DNA from: CAZOVB01 sp046541415
GTDB taxonomy: Bacteria; Planctomycetota; Phycisphaerae; SM23-33
Length of the DNA: 64,000 nt
NCBI GenBank assembly: GCA_046541415.1
Contig: JBKHDI010000002.1
Coordinates: 80,115 to 144,114 of the forward strand
Direction of reading: 5' to 3'
The position numbers and the translations under genes are program-made. The notes below the pieces were generated by a model that was not told the origin of the DNA, ran no database searches, and saw only the letters and a program-made list of their open reading frames with translations. Below, piece after piece: positions 31,917 to 39,785 of this stretch. Within the stretch, counting starts at the first letter, position 1; each line of letters starts with the position of its first letter.

Positions 31917-32851
31917 CGCACCGACTGACCGGACGCGTGCCGGAATGGACCGAGAAGTTGCTGGACAGCTACCACGCCGGCGATCCGCTGAACCGCATCG
32001 GCGATCTGGCCCTGCCCAGTCGCACGCGGATCTTCGAGATCCTCGACTCGCTGCGGCGCATTCTCTTTCCCGGGTACTTCGGGAGGAAGATGCTTACCGA
32101 GCAGTCCGTGCGGTACGTGGTGGGGGACCTGCTGGTCCAGGTGGCCGCCGAACTGATCGAGCAGATCACCTTCTGCTTCTGCGCCGACCGCAACTGCCCC
32201 GAGTGTCAGACCCTCGATGACTGCAAGGACCGGGCCGCAGAGATCGCCGAGGCGTTCCTGTCGCGCCTGCCGGATGTGCGAGCCAAGCTGGGCCTGGATG
32301 CCCAGGCCGCCTACGACGGCGACCCCGCCGCGCGGAGCATCGAGGAGATCGTCTACTGCTACCCGGGCTTCTACGCGGTAACGGTCCACCGCCTGGCCCA
32401 CGAATTGTTCGAACTGGGCGTCCCGCTCATGCCCCGCATCCTCTCCGAGCACGCCCACGGCATGACCGGGACGGACATCCACCCCGGCGCGAAGATCGGC
32501 AGGCGGTTCTTCATCGACCATGCCACCGGCGTGGTCATCGGCGAGACGACCGAGATCGGCGACAACGTCAAGATCTATCAGGGCGTGACGCTGGGGGCCA
32601 AGAGCTTCCCCAAGGACGAGCGAGGCCGCGCCATCAAGGGCCTCAAGCGACACCCGACCCTCGAAGACAACGTGACAATCTACGCCAATGCCACCATCCT
32701 CGGCGGCCAGACCGTCATCGGCCGCGGCGTGACCATCGCGGGCAACACGTTCGTTACCGAAAGCGTCTCAGCCGAAAGCCTCGTCACCCACGAGCCGCCG
32801 AAACTCAACGTCCGGTCCAAACGCGACCGCGGCAGCAAGCCGGCCGACTAA
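31913..32851 (+). CDS. cysE: Serine O-acetyltransferase
   Basis: Serine acetyltransferase, 312 residues, making O-acetylserine from serine and acetyl-CoA for cysteine synthesis. The left-handed beta-helix C-terminus is clear: HPGAKIGRRFFIDHATGVVIGE, DNVKIYQGVTLGAKSFP and RHPTLEDNVTIYANATILGG. The helical N-terminus contains an unusual cysteine cluster (Cys88, Cys90, Cys95, Cys98 and Cys104), which could bind a metal or act as a redox switch. The start is set by the ATGA overlap with the PilT-like gene. No cysK is nearby. The 3' end overlaps the convergent doc gene by 4 bases. Confidence 0.93.
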   Translation: MTHRLTGRVPEWTEKLLDSYHAGDPLNRIGDLALPSRTRIFEILDSLRRILFPGYFGRKMLTEQSVRYVVGDLLVQVAAELIEQITFCFCADRNCPECQTLDDCKDRAAEIAEAFLSRLPDVRAKLGLDAQAAYDGDPAARSIEEIVYCYPGFYAVTVHRLAHELFELGVPLMPRILSEHAHGMTGTDIHPGAKIGRRFFIDHATGVVIGETTEIGDNVKIYQGVTLGAKSFPKDERGRAIKGLKRHPTLEDNVTIYANATILGGQTVIGRGVTIAGNTFVTESVSAESLVTHEPPKLNVRSKRDRGSKPAD

Positions 32852-33234
32852 ACCGCCTTCTGGCGGAACCAGGCTGCGATCTGCTCCTTGCCCGCCTGCC
32901 CCGTCGCCACCGAGATCGTCAGGTCGACCAGCCCCTCTTCGTCGCTCTCGATCTGGACGTCATTGATGGCCAGAAACACGATCGCCGATGCTGCGCCGGT
33001 CCGTTTGTTCCCATCGAGGAATGGGTGGTTCTGTACGATGTGGTACAGGTAGGCCGCTGCCATCTGGAAGAGGTCTTCGTGCAAGTACTGCCCGCCGAAG
33101 GATGCTTTGGGCATGGCAACTGCCGATTCCAGCAGGCCCACGTCCCGCGTTCCTTCCGTCCCGCCGTAGGCTTCCAGCAGGCTCTGATGCAGGCGGATTA
33201 CCTTTGCCAGGTCGAGAAATCGAGGTTCCGACAT
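32848..33234 (-). CDS. doc: Doc-family toxin of a toxin-antitoxin pair
   Basis: A 128-residue Fic/Doc protein. The active-site motif is HPFLDGNKRTG (His70 to Gly80), matching the Doc consensus HxFx[DN][AG]NKR. Doc from phage P1 phosphorylates EF-Tu and arrests translation; the same chemistry here is inferred. The gene starts 4 bases after the stop of the antitoxin gene on the same strand, typical of a TA operon. The frame and motif are intact. Its stop overlaps the end of cysE on the other strand. Confidence 0.92.
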   Translation of the reverse strand: MSEPRFLDLAKVIRLHQSLLEAYGGTEGTRDVGLLESAVAMPKASFGGQYLHEDLFQMAAAYLYHIVQNHPFLDGNKRTGAASAIVFLAINDVQIESDEEGLVDLTISVATGQAGKEQIAAWFRQKAV

Positions 33235-33238
33235 GGAT

Positions 33239-33466
33239 CTACTCCGCGAGCTTCTTCATGGCTCGGCCGAACCGCTTGTGGACCATCTCCACCGCCTCGT
33301 CGAACTTCTTCTCCTCTGCTTCATCCCGCACGGGCGTCAGAACCAGCGATCGGCCGTCCGTAAGAATTTCGAACTCGGTCTCGGCCGTGGCCCCGAGCAG
33401 TTCAAGGATGGGCTTGTCGATGATCATGGCATAACTGTTGCCGTGCTTTGTCAATGTCTTGGTCAT
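33239..33466 (-). CDS. AbrB/MazE-type antitoxin
   Basis: A 75-residue SpoVT/AbrB-fold DNA-binding protein. MTKTLTKHGNSYAMIIDKPILELL is the swapped-hairpin domain and the charged C-terminus (RDEAEEKKFDEAVEMVHKRFG) would wrap the toxin. The ATG at 33466 is preceded on its strand by AGGAG with about 8-base spacing; the upstream ATG at 33523 would start inside the promoter and is rejected. It lies upstream of doc and probably represses the pair by binding the palindromes at 33486-33511. Confidence 0.9.
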   Translation of the reverse strand: MTKTLTKHGNSYAMIIDKPILELLGATAETEFEILTDGRSLVLTPVRDEAEEKKFDEAVEMVHKRFGRAMKKLAE

Positions 33467-33485
33467 GGTGGTACTCCTGGTAGAG

Positions 33486-33523
33486 GTATACATAGTATAC
33501 ACGCCGTATACCCGTTCAGGCAA
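33486..33523 (-). promoter_or_regulatory. Toxin-antitoxin promoter with three GTATAC palindromes
   Basis: Three copies of the palindrome GTATAC lie at 33486-33491, 33495-33500 and 33506-33511. On the minus strand the middle one forms a near-consensus -10 TATACT (33494-33499), with TTGCCT (33518-33523) 18 bases upstream as -35. The copies therefore cover the -10, the spacer and the transcription start of the antitoxin gene. This fits autorepression by the AbrB-type antitoxin. Confidence 0.65.
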
Positions 33524-33586
33524 GTCGTTCTTGCACTGGTCGCCGTCGCGAGGTCCTCGTGTATCCCGTTCGAGCGTCTCGTCTGC

Positions 33587-33615
33587 TTGACAGGCGGGCG
33601 GGGGAAAAGTAGGCT
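33587..33615 (+). promoter_or_regulatory. Predicted promoter of the sugar ABC operon
   Basis: TTGACA at 33587-33592, a 17-base G-rich spacer and TAGGCT at 33610-33615 lie about 45 bases before the solute-binding protein gene. The -35 is a perfect match to consensus. Confidence 0.55.
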
Positions 33616-33657
33616 GTTCAGCGACGCCACGTCCCTTCAGCCAGAGAAGAGGTAGCC

Positions 33658-35115
33658 ATGCCCGAGACCCCGCAGAATGACATGAGCAAGCATCGGCTGC
33701 GCGGCTTTGCCGACTACTTCCCCTTCGGCCCGGCCCCGTTTGTGATTTTCGTCTTGACCGTGCTTTCGGGGATCTACCTGGCGGTCAACCCCGTGCCGGA
33801 AGTCCAGGCCGATCTGTACATGATCACGTTCCCGGCCTTTCACCACAAGGCGTACGTGGCCGCGGCCCCGAGCTTCGAGGAGAGGACGGGCAAGAGCGTG
33901 CGGATCGACCTGGTGCACAACACGGCCGTGCAGTCTCGCCTGCGGTCGGCCTTCTGGGCCGGGCTGGACGTGCCGGACCTCGTGGAAATCGAGATCACCT
34001 GGGCGGGGGGCTTCTTCCGCGGGCCCGTCGAGCAGGTGGGGTTCATGGACCTAAAGCCCCTGCTGGAGAGCACGACCATCGAGGTCGACGGCAAGCAGGA
34101 GCGGCTGATCGACCAGTTTCCGGCCTCGCGCCTGGCGCCCTACACCAACCGGGGGCGGATCTTCGGCATTCCCCACGATGTCCACCCGGTGATGCTCGCC
34201 TACCGGGCCGACTTGGTCGAACCCATGCTCGCCGAGATCGGCCTGACGGTCGAAGACCTCGACACGTGGGACAAGTTCGTCGCCGCCGGCCGAAGGATCG
34301 GCCAGCACAATCTCGACGGACCCACGGAACATTACATGCTCAATCTGCCGCGCAGCGACGCGATGATGCTCGAGATTCTGGTCTTCCAGCGCGGCGGGGG
34401 GTACTTTGACGCCGAGGGCAAGCTGACCATGGACAGCCAGCTCGTCCTGGACACGCTGCTCTGGTACGTGCCCCTGGCGTCGGGGAAGAAGGCCATCGCC
34501 AAATGGCCCAACATGTTCGGGCCCACGTGGGTCGAGTCGGTCCGGACCGGCTCGTGCCTGTTCTTCTTCTGCCCCGACTGGAAAAGCAAGTCCACCGAAG
34601 ACCAGGTCTCCTCCATGGCCGGCAAGATGAAGCTCATGCCCCTGCCGGCCTGGACCCCCGGAGGCAGGCGGACCAGCACGTGGGGCGGGACCATGCTTGG
34701 GATTACCAAGGCCTGCGAAGACAAGGAGGCAGCCTGGAAACTCGCCCAGCACCTCTACACCGACAAGGAATCGATCGAATTCCTCTTCAAGCAGACCAAC
34801 ATCCTGCCCCCGTTCAAGTGGGCCTGGGACCTGGAGGTCGTCAAGCAGCCCAACGAATACTGGTCCGGCCAGCGCCTGGGTGCGATGTACGCCGAACTGG
34901 CCCCACAGGTCCCGCCGCAATATTCCAGCCCGTACGTGCAGATGGCCAAGACCCAGTTGGGCGCCGCCCTGTCCCAGTGCGTCGAGTACTACGAGGCCAA
35001 CCAGGACGACCCGGAGATCGAGACGAAACTCAGGGCCTTTGCTGCAAATGCTCTGAAAACGGAGGCCGACTACGTCCGCCGCTACATGGAAAGGAGCGAG
35101 ATCCTTGAGCGATAG
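33658..35115 (+). CDS. ABC sugar-binding protein, membrane-anchored
   Basis: A 485-residue extracytoplasmic solute-binding protein of the CUT1 (maltose/oligosaccharide) class. An N-terminal hydrophobic helix (about 25-42, FVIFVLTVLSGIYLAVN) lacks a lipobox cysteine or clear cleavage site, so the protein is probably anchored by an uncleaved helix. The mature part opens with LYMITFPAFHHKAYVAAAPSFEERTGKSVRIDLVHN and includes GRIFGIPHDVHPVMLAYRADL and WGGTMLGITKAC, usual for the family. The substrate is not identifiable. The 3' end overlaps the first permease gene by 11 bases. Confidence 0.9.
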   Translation: MPETPQNDMSKHRLRGFADYFPFGPAPFVIFVLTVLSGIYLAVNPVPEVQADLYMITFPAFHHKAYVAAAPSFEERTGKSVRIDLVHNTAVQSRLRSAFWAGLDVPDLVEIEITWAGGFFRGPVEQVGFMDLKPLLESTTIEVDGKQERLIDQFPASRLAPYTNRGRIFGIPHDVHPVMLAYRADLVEPMLAEIGLTVEDLDTWDKFVAAGRRIGQHNLDGPTEHYMLNLPRSDAMMLEILVFQRGGGYFDAEGKLTMDSQLVLDTLLWYVPLASGKKAIAKWPNMFGPTWVESVRTGSCLFFFCPDWKSKSTEDQVSSMAGKMKLMPLPAWTPGGRRTSTWGGTMLGITKACEDKEAAWKLAQHLYTDKESIEFLFKQTNILPPFKWAWDLEVVKQPNEYWSGQRLGAMYAELAPQVPPQYSSPYVQMAKTQLGAALSQCVEYYEANQDDPEIETKLRAFAANALKTEADYVRRYMERSEILER

Positions 35116-36106
35116 AACCCGCAATCCGCTCTACAGCCAGCGGCTGGCGCCGTACCTGTTCGTCGCGCCGTTCGTGATCCTCTTTGCGGTCTTCGGCCTG
35201 TACCCGCTGGTCCGCAGCGTCTACCTGGCCCTGCACCAGACGGCCGGGCCGGGGGCGCAGGTCTTCGTCGGACTCGATAACTTCCGCTTCATGTTCTCCG
35301 ACCCGCTGTTCTGGAAGGCCGTGCGGAACACCGTGATCTTCGCGGTCTTCAGCGTACTGGTGCAGGTGCCTCTGGCCCTGGGCCTGGCCCTTCTGGTCAA
35401 CAGCCGCTGGCTGAAGGGTCGGAACTTCTGGCGACTCTGCTTCTTCTCGCCTCGCCTGGTGGGGATGGTGTTCGTGGCCCTGATCTTCGGGTTGATCTTC
35501 GACTACGATAGCGGCATGCTCAACAAGGCCTTGGTCGCACTGGAGGGCCCGGCCGAAGTCGTCGCCGGGCCGTTCGCCTGGCTGTGGCACCAGATCGCGG
35601 GTATCTTCACCGACAACGGCAGCTTCGGCGGGGTAAATTTAGACTGGAAGATCCAATGGCTGGAGACGCCCAGCTTCGTCCTGCCCGCGATCGTCATCAC
35701 CGCGACGTGGCTGTATATCGGCTTTAACATGATCTACTTCCTGGCGGCGCTGCAGTCGGTCGACGAGCAACTGTACGAGGCGGCCGACGTCGACGGGGCC
35801 AGCCGGCTCCAGAAGTTCTGGAACGTCACCCTGCCGTCGATCAAGCCGGTGGCCGTCTTCGTGGTGGTCCTCTCGACGATCGGCTCGTTCCAACTGTTCG
35901 AGCTGCCCTTCGTCATGTTCCGCGACGGGGGAGGGCGCGGGCCGGACAACTCCGCCCTGACGGTGGTGACGTACCTCTACCAGAGCGGGTTTGTCAGCGG
36001 GGACCTGGGCTATGCGTCCTCGATCGCCTGGACGCTGGTCGCCGGGGTGCTGGTATTGGCCCTGGTGCAGATCCGCGTCTCCGGGACGTGGAAGAAGGAT
36101 GCGTAA
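35105..36106 (+). CDS. ABC sugar permease, MalF/UgpA type
   Basis: A 333-residue inner-membrane permease of a CUT1 importer with about six transmembrane helices. The cytoplasmic EAA loop, the contact for the ATPase, reads YEAADVDGASRLQKFWNVTLPSIKP. The TTG start at 35105 overlaps the end of the binding-protein gene. It forms the heterodimer with the next gene product. An insert of about 50 residues between helices (around 150-180) is somewhat longer than in the standard family. Confidence 0.9.
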   Translation: MSDRTRNPLYSQRLAPYLFVAPFVILFAVFGLYPLVRSVYLALHQTAGPGAQVFVGLDNFRFMFSDPLFWKAVRNTVIFAVFSVLVQVPLALGLALLVNSRWLKGRNFWRLCFFSPRLVGMVFVALIFGLIFDYDSGMLNKALVALEGPAEVVAGPFAWLWHQIAGIFTDNGSFGGVNLDWKIQWLETPSFVLPAIVITATWLYIGFNMIYFLAALQSVDEQLYEAADVDGASRLQKFWNVTLPSIKPVAVFVVVLSTIGSFQLFELPFVMFRDGGGRGPDNSALTVVTYLYQSGFVSGDLGYASSIAWTLVAGVLVLALVQIRVSGTWKKDA

Positions 36107-36107
36107 G

Positions 36108-37088
36108 ATGACCGACCATCGCCCCGAGCTCAAAGAAGACATCCCTTCGGTCCCGCCGACACCGGCCACCCCGCCGACAACGGGCCCGGCCGTGCCCCCG
36201 CCCCAGGACGCCTCAGGCAAGCCAGGCACGACCGGTCCGGTCACCGCCAGGGCCGGCGGCGGCTGGCAGGTGGTCAAGACGATCATCATCTATACGCTGC
36301 TGGCCGGGACCGCGTTTCTGATGCTCATGCCCCTGATCTGGCTGGTGCTCTCGGCCTTCCGGGCCAATGACGTGTTCTTCGAGTACGTCTTCTGGATCCC
36401 GCCCGACTCAGCCACACTGGACAACTTCCGCGAGTTGTACACGGAGGTCAGCGTCGCCTTCCACCGGATGGGCGTCAACTCGATGTTCGTAGCGGGCATG
36501 ACCACGCTGGTCCAGCTGTTCTTCGCATCACTGGGCGGGTTCGCCCTGGCCAAGTACGACTTCGCGGGCAAAAAGCCGATCATGATCATGATGCTGATGA
36601 CGATGATGATTCCCCCGCAGGTCATGCTCGCCCCGCTGTACGAACTGCTGACCCAGATGCGCCTGACCGATACGTACGTCGGACTGATCGTCCCCGGGGC
36701 CGTCAGCGTCTTCGGGATGTTCCTGTTCCGCCAGTCGATGATGAACATCCCCGACGATCTGCTCCAGGCCGGGCGGATGGACGGTTGCAGCGAGTTCGGC
36801 CTGTACTGGAACGTCGCCCTTCCGGTCAGCCGCCCGATGATCGGGGCCTTCTGCCTGATCGCCTTCATGGCCACGTGGAACAGCTTCCTCTGGCCTCAGA
36901 TCATCCTCAATACCGCCGAGAGGTTTACCCTGCCGATCGGCCTGACGCAGTTGGTGGGCCTGCAGCAGCAGCGGTACGGCGCCCTGATGGCCGGGACGCT
37001 GCTATCGATCCTGCCGGTGGCGGTTTTGTTCTTCGTGTTGCAGAAGGAGTTCATCCGGGGCCTGACGGCCGGGGCGGTCAAGGGCTGA
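36108..37088 (+). CDS. ABC sugar permease, MalG type
   Basis: A 326-residue partner permease. The first ~55 residues form a Pro/Thr-rich cytoplasmic tail (PPTPATPPTTGPAVPPPQ) unusual for MalG proteins. Six hydrophobic segments follow. The EAA loop is LLQAGRMDGCSEFGLYWNVALP. The ATG at 36108 follows the upstream stop by one base and an AGAAGG site by about 9; an ATG at 36099 is an alternative. No ATP-binding subunit gene follows, so a shared ATPase encoded elsewhere is inferred. Confidence 0.88.
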   Translation: MTDHRPELKEDIPSVPPTPATPPTTGPAVPPPQDASGKPGTTGPVTARAGGGWQVVKTIIIYTLLAGTAFLMLMPLIWLVLSAFRANDVFFEYVFWIPPDSATLDNFRELYTEVSVAFHRMGVNSMFVAGMTTLVQLFFASLGGFALAKYDFAGKKPIMIMMLMTMMIPPQVMLAPLYELLTQMRLTDTYVGLIVPGAVSVFGMFLFRQSMMNIPDDLLQAGRMDGCSEFGLYWNVALPVSRPMIGAFCLIAFMATWNSFLWPQIILNTAERFTLPIGLTQLVGLQQQRYGALMAGTLLSILPVAVLFFVLQKEFIRGLTAGAVKG

Positions 37089-37098
37089 TTCTGACCCG

Positions 37099-37127
37099 TT
37101 GACACCCGCCGGGCGAGGTCTTAGGAT
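37099..37127 (+). promoter_or_regulatory. Predicted promoter of the peptide-APC operon
   Basis: TTGACA at 37099-37104, a 17-base spacer and TAGGAT at 37122-37127 begin 11 bases after the permease stop. The start would be near 37134, about 37 bases before the small peptide. This rules out the longer frame that begins at 37099. Confidence 0.6.
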
Positions 37128-37170
37128 TTGCCCACGATTGCACGAACCGTCAACCGAGGAACTGCAAGCC

Positions 37171-37335
37171 TTGCTGGCTGTATCAAATGACATCTGGATC
37201 GGCGTGGCCTTGTTGATCTTTGCCCTGTCGGCCAACGTGGCCCTGGTGCTCTGGTCGCGCCGGACGATCGAGAAGATCAAGGACATGCCCGGACGAAGTG
37301 CGCGCCAGATCGAGAGGCATCTCAACGGTGACTGA
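37171..37335 (+). CDS. 54-residue single-helix membrane peptide
   Basis: A small protein with one transmembrane helix (about 9-28, WIGVALLIFALSANVALVLW) and a basic cytoplasmic tail (SRRTIEKIKDMPGRSARQIERHL). The TTG start at 37171 is 10 bases after GAGGA at 37156-37160. Its last 8 bases overlap the GTG start of the permease gene, so translation is probably coupled. No family is recognised. Location and size suggest an accessory peptide of the transporter, which is an inference. Confidence 0.6.
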   Translation: MLAVSNDIWIGVALLIFALSANVALVLWSRRTIEKIKDMPGRSARQIERHLNGD

Positions 37336-39628
37336 GGGCTCCACATCGAAAATTTCCGGAGAGCTGGCCCGCGACCTGACCCTCTTTCACGTGGTGATGA
37401 TGGGGTTGGGGATGATGATCGGGGCGGGGGTGTTTGTCGGCATCGGCCTGAGCCTCTACTCCGTCGGGCCCGGCGGGTTGCTTCTGACTTTCGCCTTAAA
37501 CGGCCTGATCGCGGTCTTCACGGCCATGAGCTTCGCCGAATTGTCATCTGCGATTCCTCGGGCCGGCGGGGCGTATAACTTCTCCCGCATCGCCTTCGGA
37601 CGTGGAGCGAGCTTCCTCTCCGGCTGGATGGAATGGTTCGCCAGCAGTCTGGCAGGTGCGTTCTACGCGATCGTATTCGCCGAGTTCTCCCTGGAATACA
37701 TCAATCAGCTGCTGAACCTGGGCATCGGCGAGGGGCTGATGTTCTGGCTGACCAAGGCCGTTTCGCTGTTTGCAGCCGGCGTGTTCATCTACATCAACTA
37801 TCGCGGCAGCAGCGAGACGGGCAAAATCGGGGCGATCTTTACCGTCGCCCAGATGACCTTCGTGCTGGGCCTGGGCGTCGTCGGGGTCATCACGTTCTGT
37901 GTCAACCCCGAGCGGATCGCCAACTTCCAGCCCTTCATGCCCCACGGCTGGTGGAAGCTGCTGGGCGCGATGGGCGTGATTTACGTCGCCTTCGAGGGCT
38001 TCGAGGTCATCGCCCAGGCAGGCGATGAGACGGTCGACCCCAAACGCAATATGCCCAAGGCCATGCTCTACTCGGTGGCCATCGTCACCGTCACCTACGT
38101 GGTGGTGGCCTTTGCGACGGTGGTTTCGGTTTCCCCGGACAGCGTCCCGGAGCATCTTTCGCATCCGTGGGAGGTCATCGCCCAGCACCAGGACAAGGGC
38201 TTCCGCAAGGCAGCCAGTTCGCTCATGCCCTGGGGCCTGGGTGGACTGATCGTGACCCTGGCGGTGATTTTCTCGTCGACCTCGGCGCTGAATGCGACGA
38301 TCTACTCGGCCACCCGGGCCAGCTACGCCCTGGGTCGCGACCGCATGCTGCCCGGTCGATTCGGCAAGGTCTCGGCCAGGCGTCGCACACCGGTAACCGC
38401 TTTGGCGTTTACGTCCCTGATCGTGCTGACGGCCGCGGCCCTGCTGGATCCCAAGAACGGGGCAGCGACAGCGAGCATCATGTTCCTGTTCCTGTTTTTC
38501 GTGGTCAATCTCTGCGTGATCAAGATCCGCCGGAACATGGGAGACGAACTGGAATACGGCTACGTCATGCCCTGGTTCCCGCTGTTTCCGATCCTGGCAA
38601 TCCTCTGCCAGGCGGGCCTGGCCGGCGGGATCGTCCACGAGTCGATGGTCGCCTGGATCATCGGCCCGGCCTGGGTGCTGACCGGGCTGGGGATCTACTG
38701 GTTCTACTCCCGCCACCACGCGGTGACGACCGAGGACGAGATCCACGTTTTCAGCCAGGACAGAACCGGGGCCGAACCGCCCGAGCCGGGCCGCGAGAGG
38801 ATCATGGTCTCGGTGGCCAACCCCGACAACGCCCTGTCGATGGTCCGGACCACCTACAAGCTCTGCACCGCCCGCAAGGCGCCCAAGGTCGACCTGCTGC
38901 ACATGGTGCCCGTCCCTGCCCACGTGCCGCTATCCGACGCCGAGCAGTACATGCTCGAAGGCAAGGAGGGCATCCTCGAGACGATGCTCTACCTGGCGCC
39001 GATGTTCCCGATTACCACGCACATGCGGTACTGTCGGAGCATCTCGCGGGGGATCATCTCGGCCTGCCGGGAGAAGCGTGCCTCGATGCTGATCATGGGC
39101 TGGCACGGGCGGCCGAACTCGGGCTACTTCCACATGGGCTCGACGATAGACCCGATCCTCGAACGGGCCCCCTCGGATGTGGTGATCCTCAAGGACACGG
39201 GGGGCAACCAGACGTTCAAGCGGGTCCTGGTGCCCCTGGCCGGCGGGCCCAACAGCGCCCTGGCCCTGGAGGTTGCCTCGATCCTGGCCGACAGCGAGCA
39301 GGGACAGGTGACCTGCTTCCACATCGTCGGTGGCGGGCGAGGGCGAAAGTTCGACGTCAACGAGTTCCTGACTGAGAACGAGTCTCGCCTGCACATCCCG
39401 GCCGAGAGGCTGGAGGTCAAGGTCGTGCCGCGTCGCCCGGTCGTCCAGGCCATTCTCTGCGAATCCGAAGACTACGACCTGGTGGTCCTGGGTTCCACGC
39501 GGGATTCGATGCTCCGCAAGATGACCCACACGCCGGTTCCCGAGACGATCGCCCGGGAATGCACCAAGCCGATCGCGATGGTCCGCTCCGGGTCGGGCGT
39601 TCGCAGCTGGATCCGCCGCTGGATCTGA
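37328..39628 (+). CDS. APC-family permease with universal stress protein tail
   Basis: A 766-residue secondary transporter. Residues about 10-470 form a 12-helix amino acid/polyamine/cation permease with GLGMMIGAGVFVGIGLSLYS in helix 1 and AELSSAIPRAGGAYNF after helix 2. Residues about 500-766 hold two universal-stress-protein-like domains; only the second keeps a nucleotide-site-like LGSTRDSMLRKMTHTPVPETIA. The GTG start at 37328 has GAGAGG about 9 bases upstream. Transporters of this layout often import amino acids under USP control; the substrate is unknown. Hairpins follow the stop. Confidence 0.9.
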   Translation: MTEGSTSKISGELARDLTLFHVVMMGLGMMIGAGVFVGIGLSLYSVGPGGLLLTFALNGLIAVFTAMSFAELSSAIPRAGGAYNFSRIAFGRGASFLSGWMEWFASSLAGAFYAIVFAEFSLEYINQLLNLGIGEGLMFWLTKAVSLFAAGVFIYINYRGSSETGKIGAIFTVAQMTFVLGLGVVGVITFCVNPERIANFQPFMPHGWWKLLGAMGVIYVAFEGFEVIAQAGDETVDPKRNMPKAMLYSVAIVTVTYVVVAFATVVSVSPDSVPEHLSHPWEVIAQHQDKGFRKAASSLMPWGLGGLIVTLAVIFSSTSALNATIYSATRASYALGRDRMLPGRFGKVSARRRTPVTALAFTSLIVLTAAALLDPKNGAATASIMFLFLFFVVNLCVIKIRRNMGDELEYGYVMPWFPLFPILAILCQAGLAGGIVHESMVAWIIGPAWVLTGLGIYWFYSRHHAVTTEDEIHVFSQDRTGAEPPEPGRERIMVSVANPDNALSMVRTTYKLCTARKAPKVDLLHMVPVPAHVPLSDAEQYMLEGKEGILETMLYLAPMFPITTHMRYCRSISRGIISACREKRASMLIMGWHGRPNSGYFHMGSTIDPILERAPSDVVILKDTGGNQTFKRVLVPLAGGPNSALALEVASILADSEQGQVTCFHIVGGGRGRKFDVNEFLTENESRLHIPAERLEVKVVPRRPVVQAILCESEDYDLVVLGSTRDSMLRKMTHTPVPETIARECTKPIAMVRSGSGVRSWIRRWI

Positions 39629-39660
39629 GTCGGGCCCCGGCCCAGGCGGCGCGCAGCAGA

Positions 39661-39693
39661 GCGGACGCCGCCTCGGCCGAAGGCAGCGTCCGC
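39661..39693. terminator. Stem-loop after the APC permease gene
   Basis: A perfect 7-bp stem GCGGACG/CGTCCGC closes a GC-rich loop of 19 bases, 32 bases after the permease stop and between two convergent genes. No T-run follows directly. Confidence 0.45.
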
Positions 39694-39720
39694 CTGGAAT
39701 CTATAGGCAACCCCGGTCCC

Positions 39721-39745
39721 CCCGGCACCGTTCGGTGCGGCCGGG
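39721..39745. terminator. Second stem-loop between convergent genes
   Basis: A GCACC/GGTGC stem with loop GTTC is extended by CCCG/CGGG pairing. Downstream, CGCCTGA (39747-39753) pairs with TCAGGCG (39786-39792), which includes the cheW stop codon. Together the three stems could form a bidirectional barrier between the permease and cheW transcripts. Confidence 0.4.
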
Positions 39746-39785
39746 TCGCCTGAATCAGCGCCGCAAATCGGCCGATCAGGCCGAC

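Noticed and set aside
33467..33523. N-terminal extension of the antitoxin from an ATG at 33523
   Set aside because: It would be encoded by the -35, -10 and operator DNA; the ATG at 33466 has a proper AGGAG site.
37099..37170. TTG start at 37099 for the small membrane peptide
   Set aside because: That TTG is part of a consensus -35 element, so it would precede its own transcript start.
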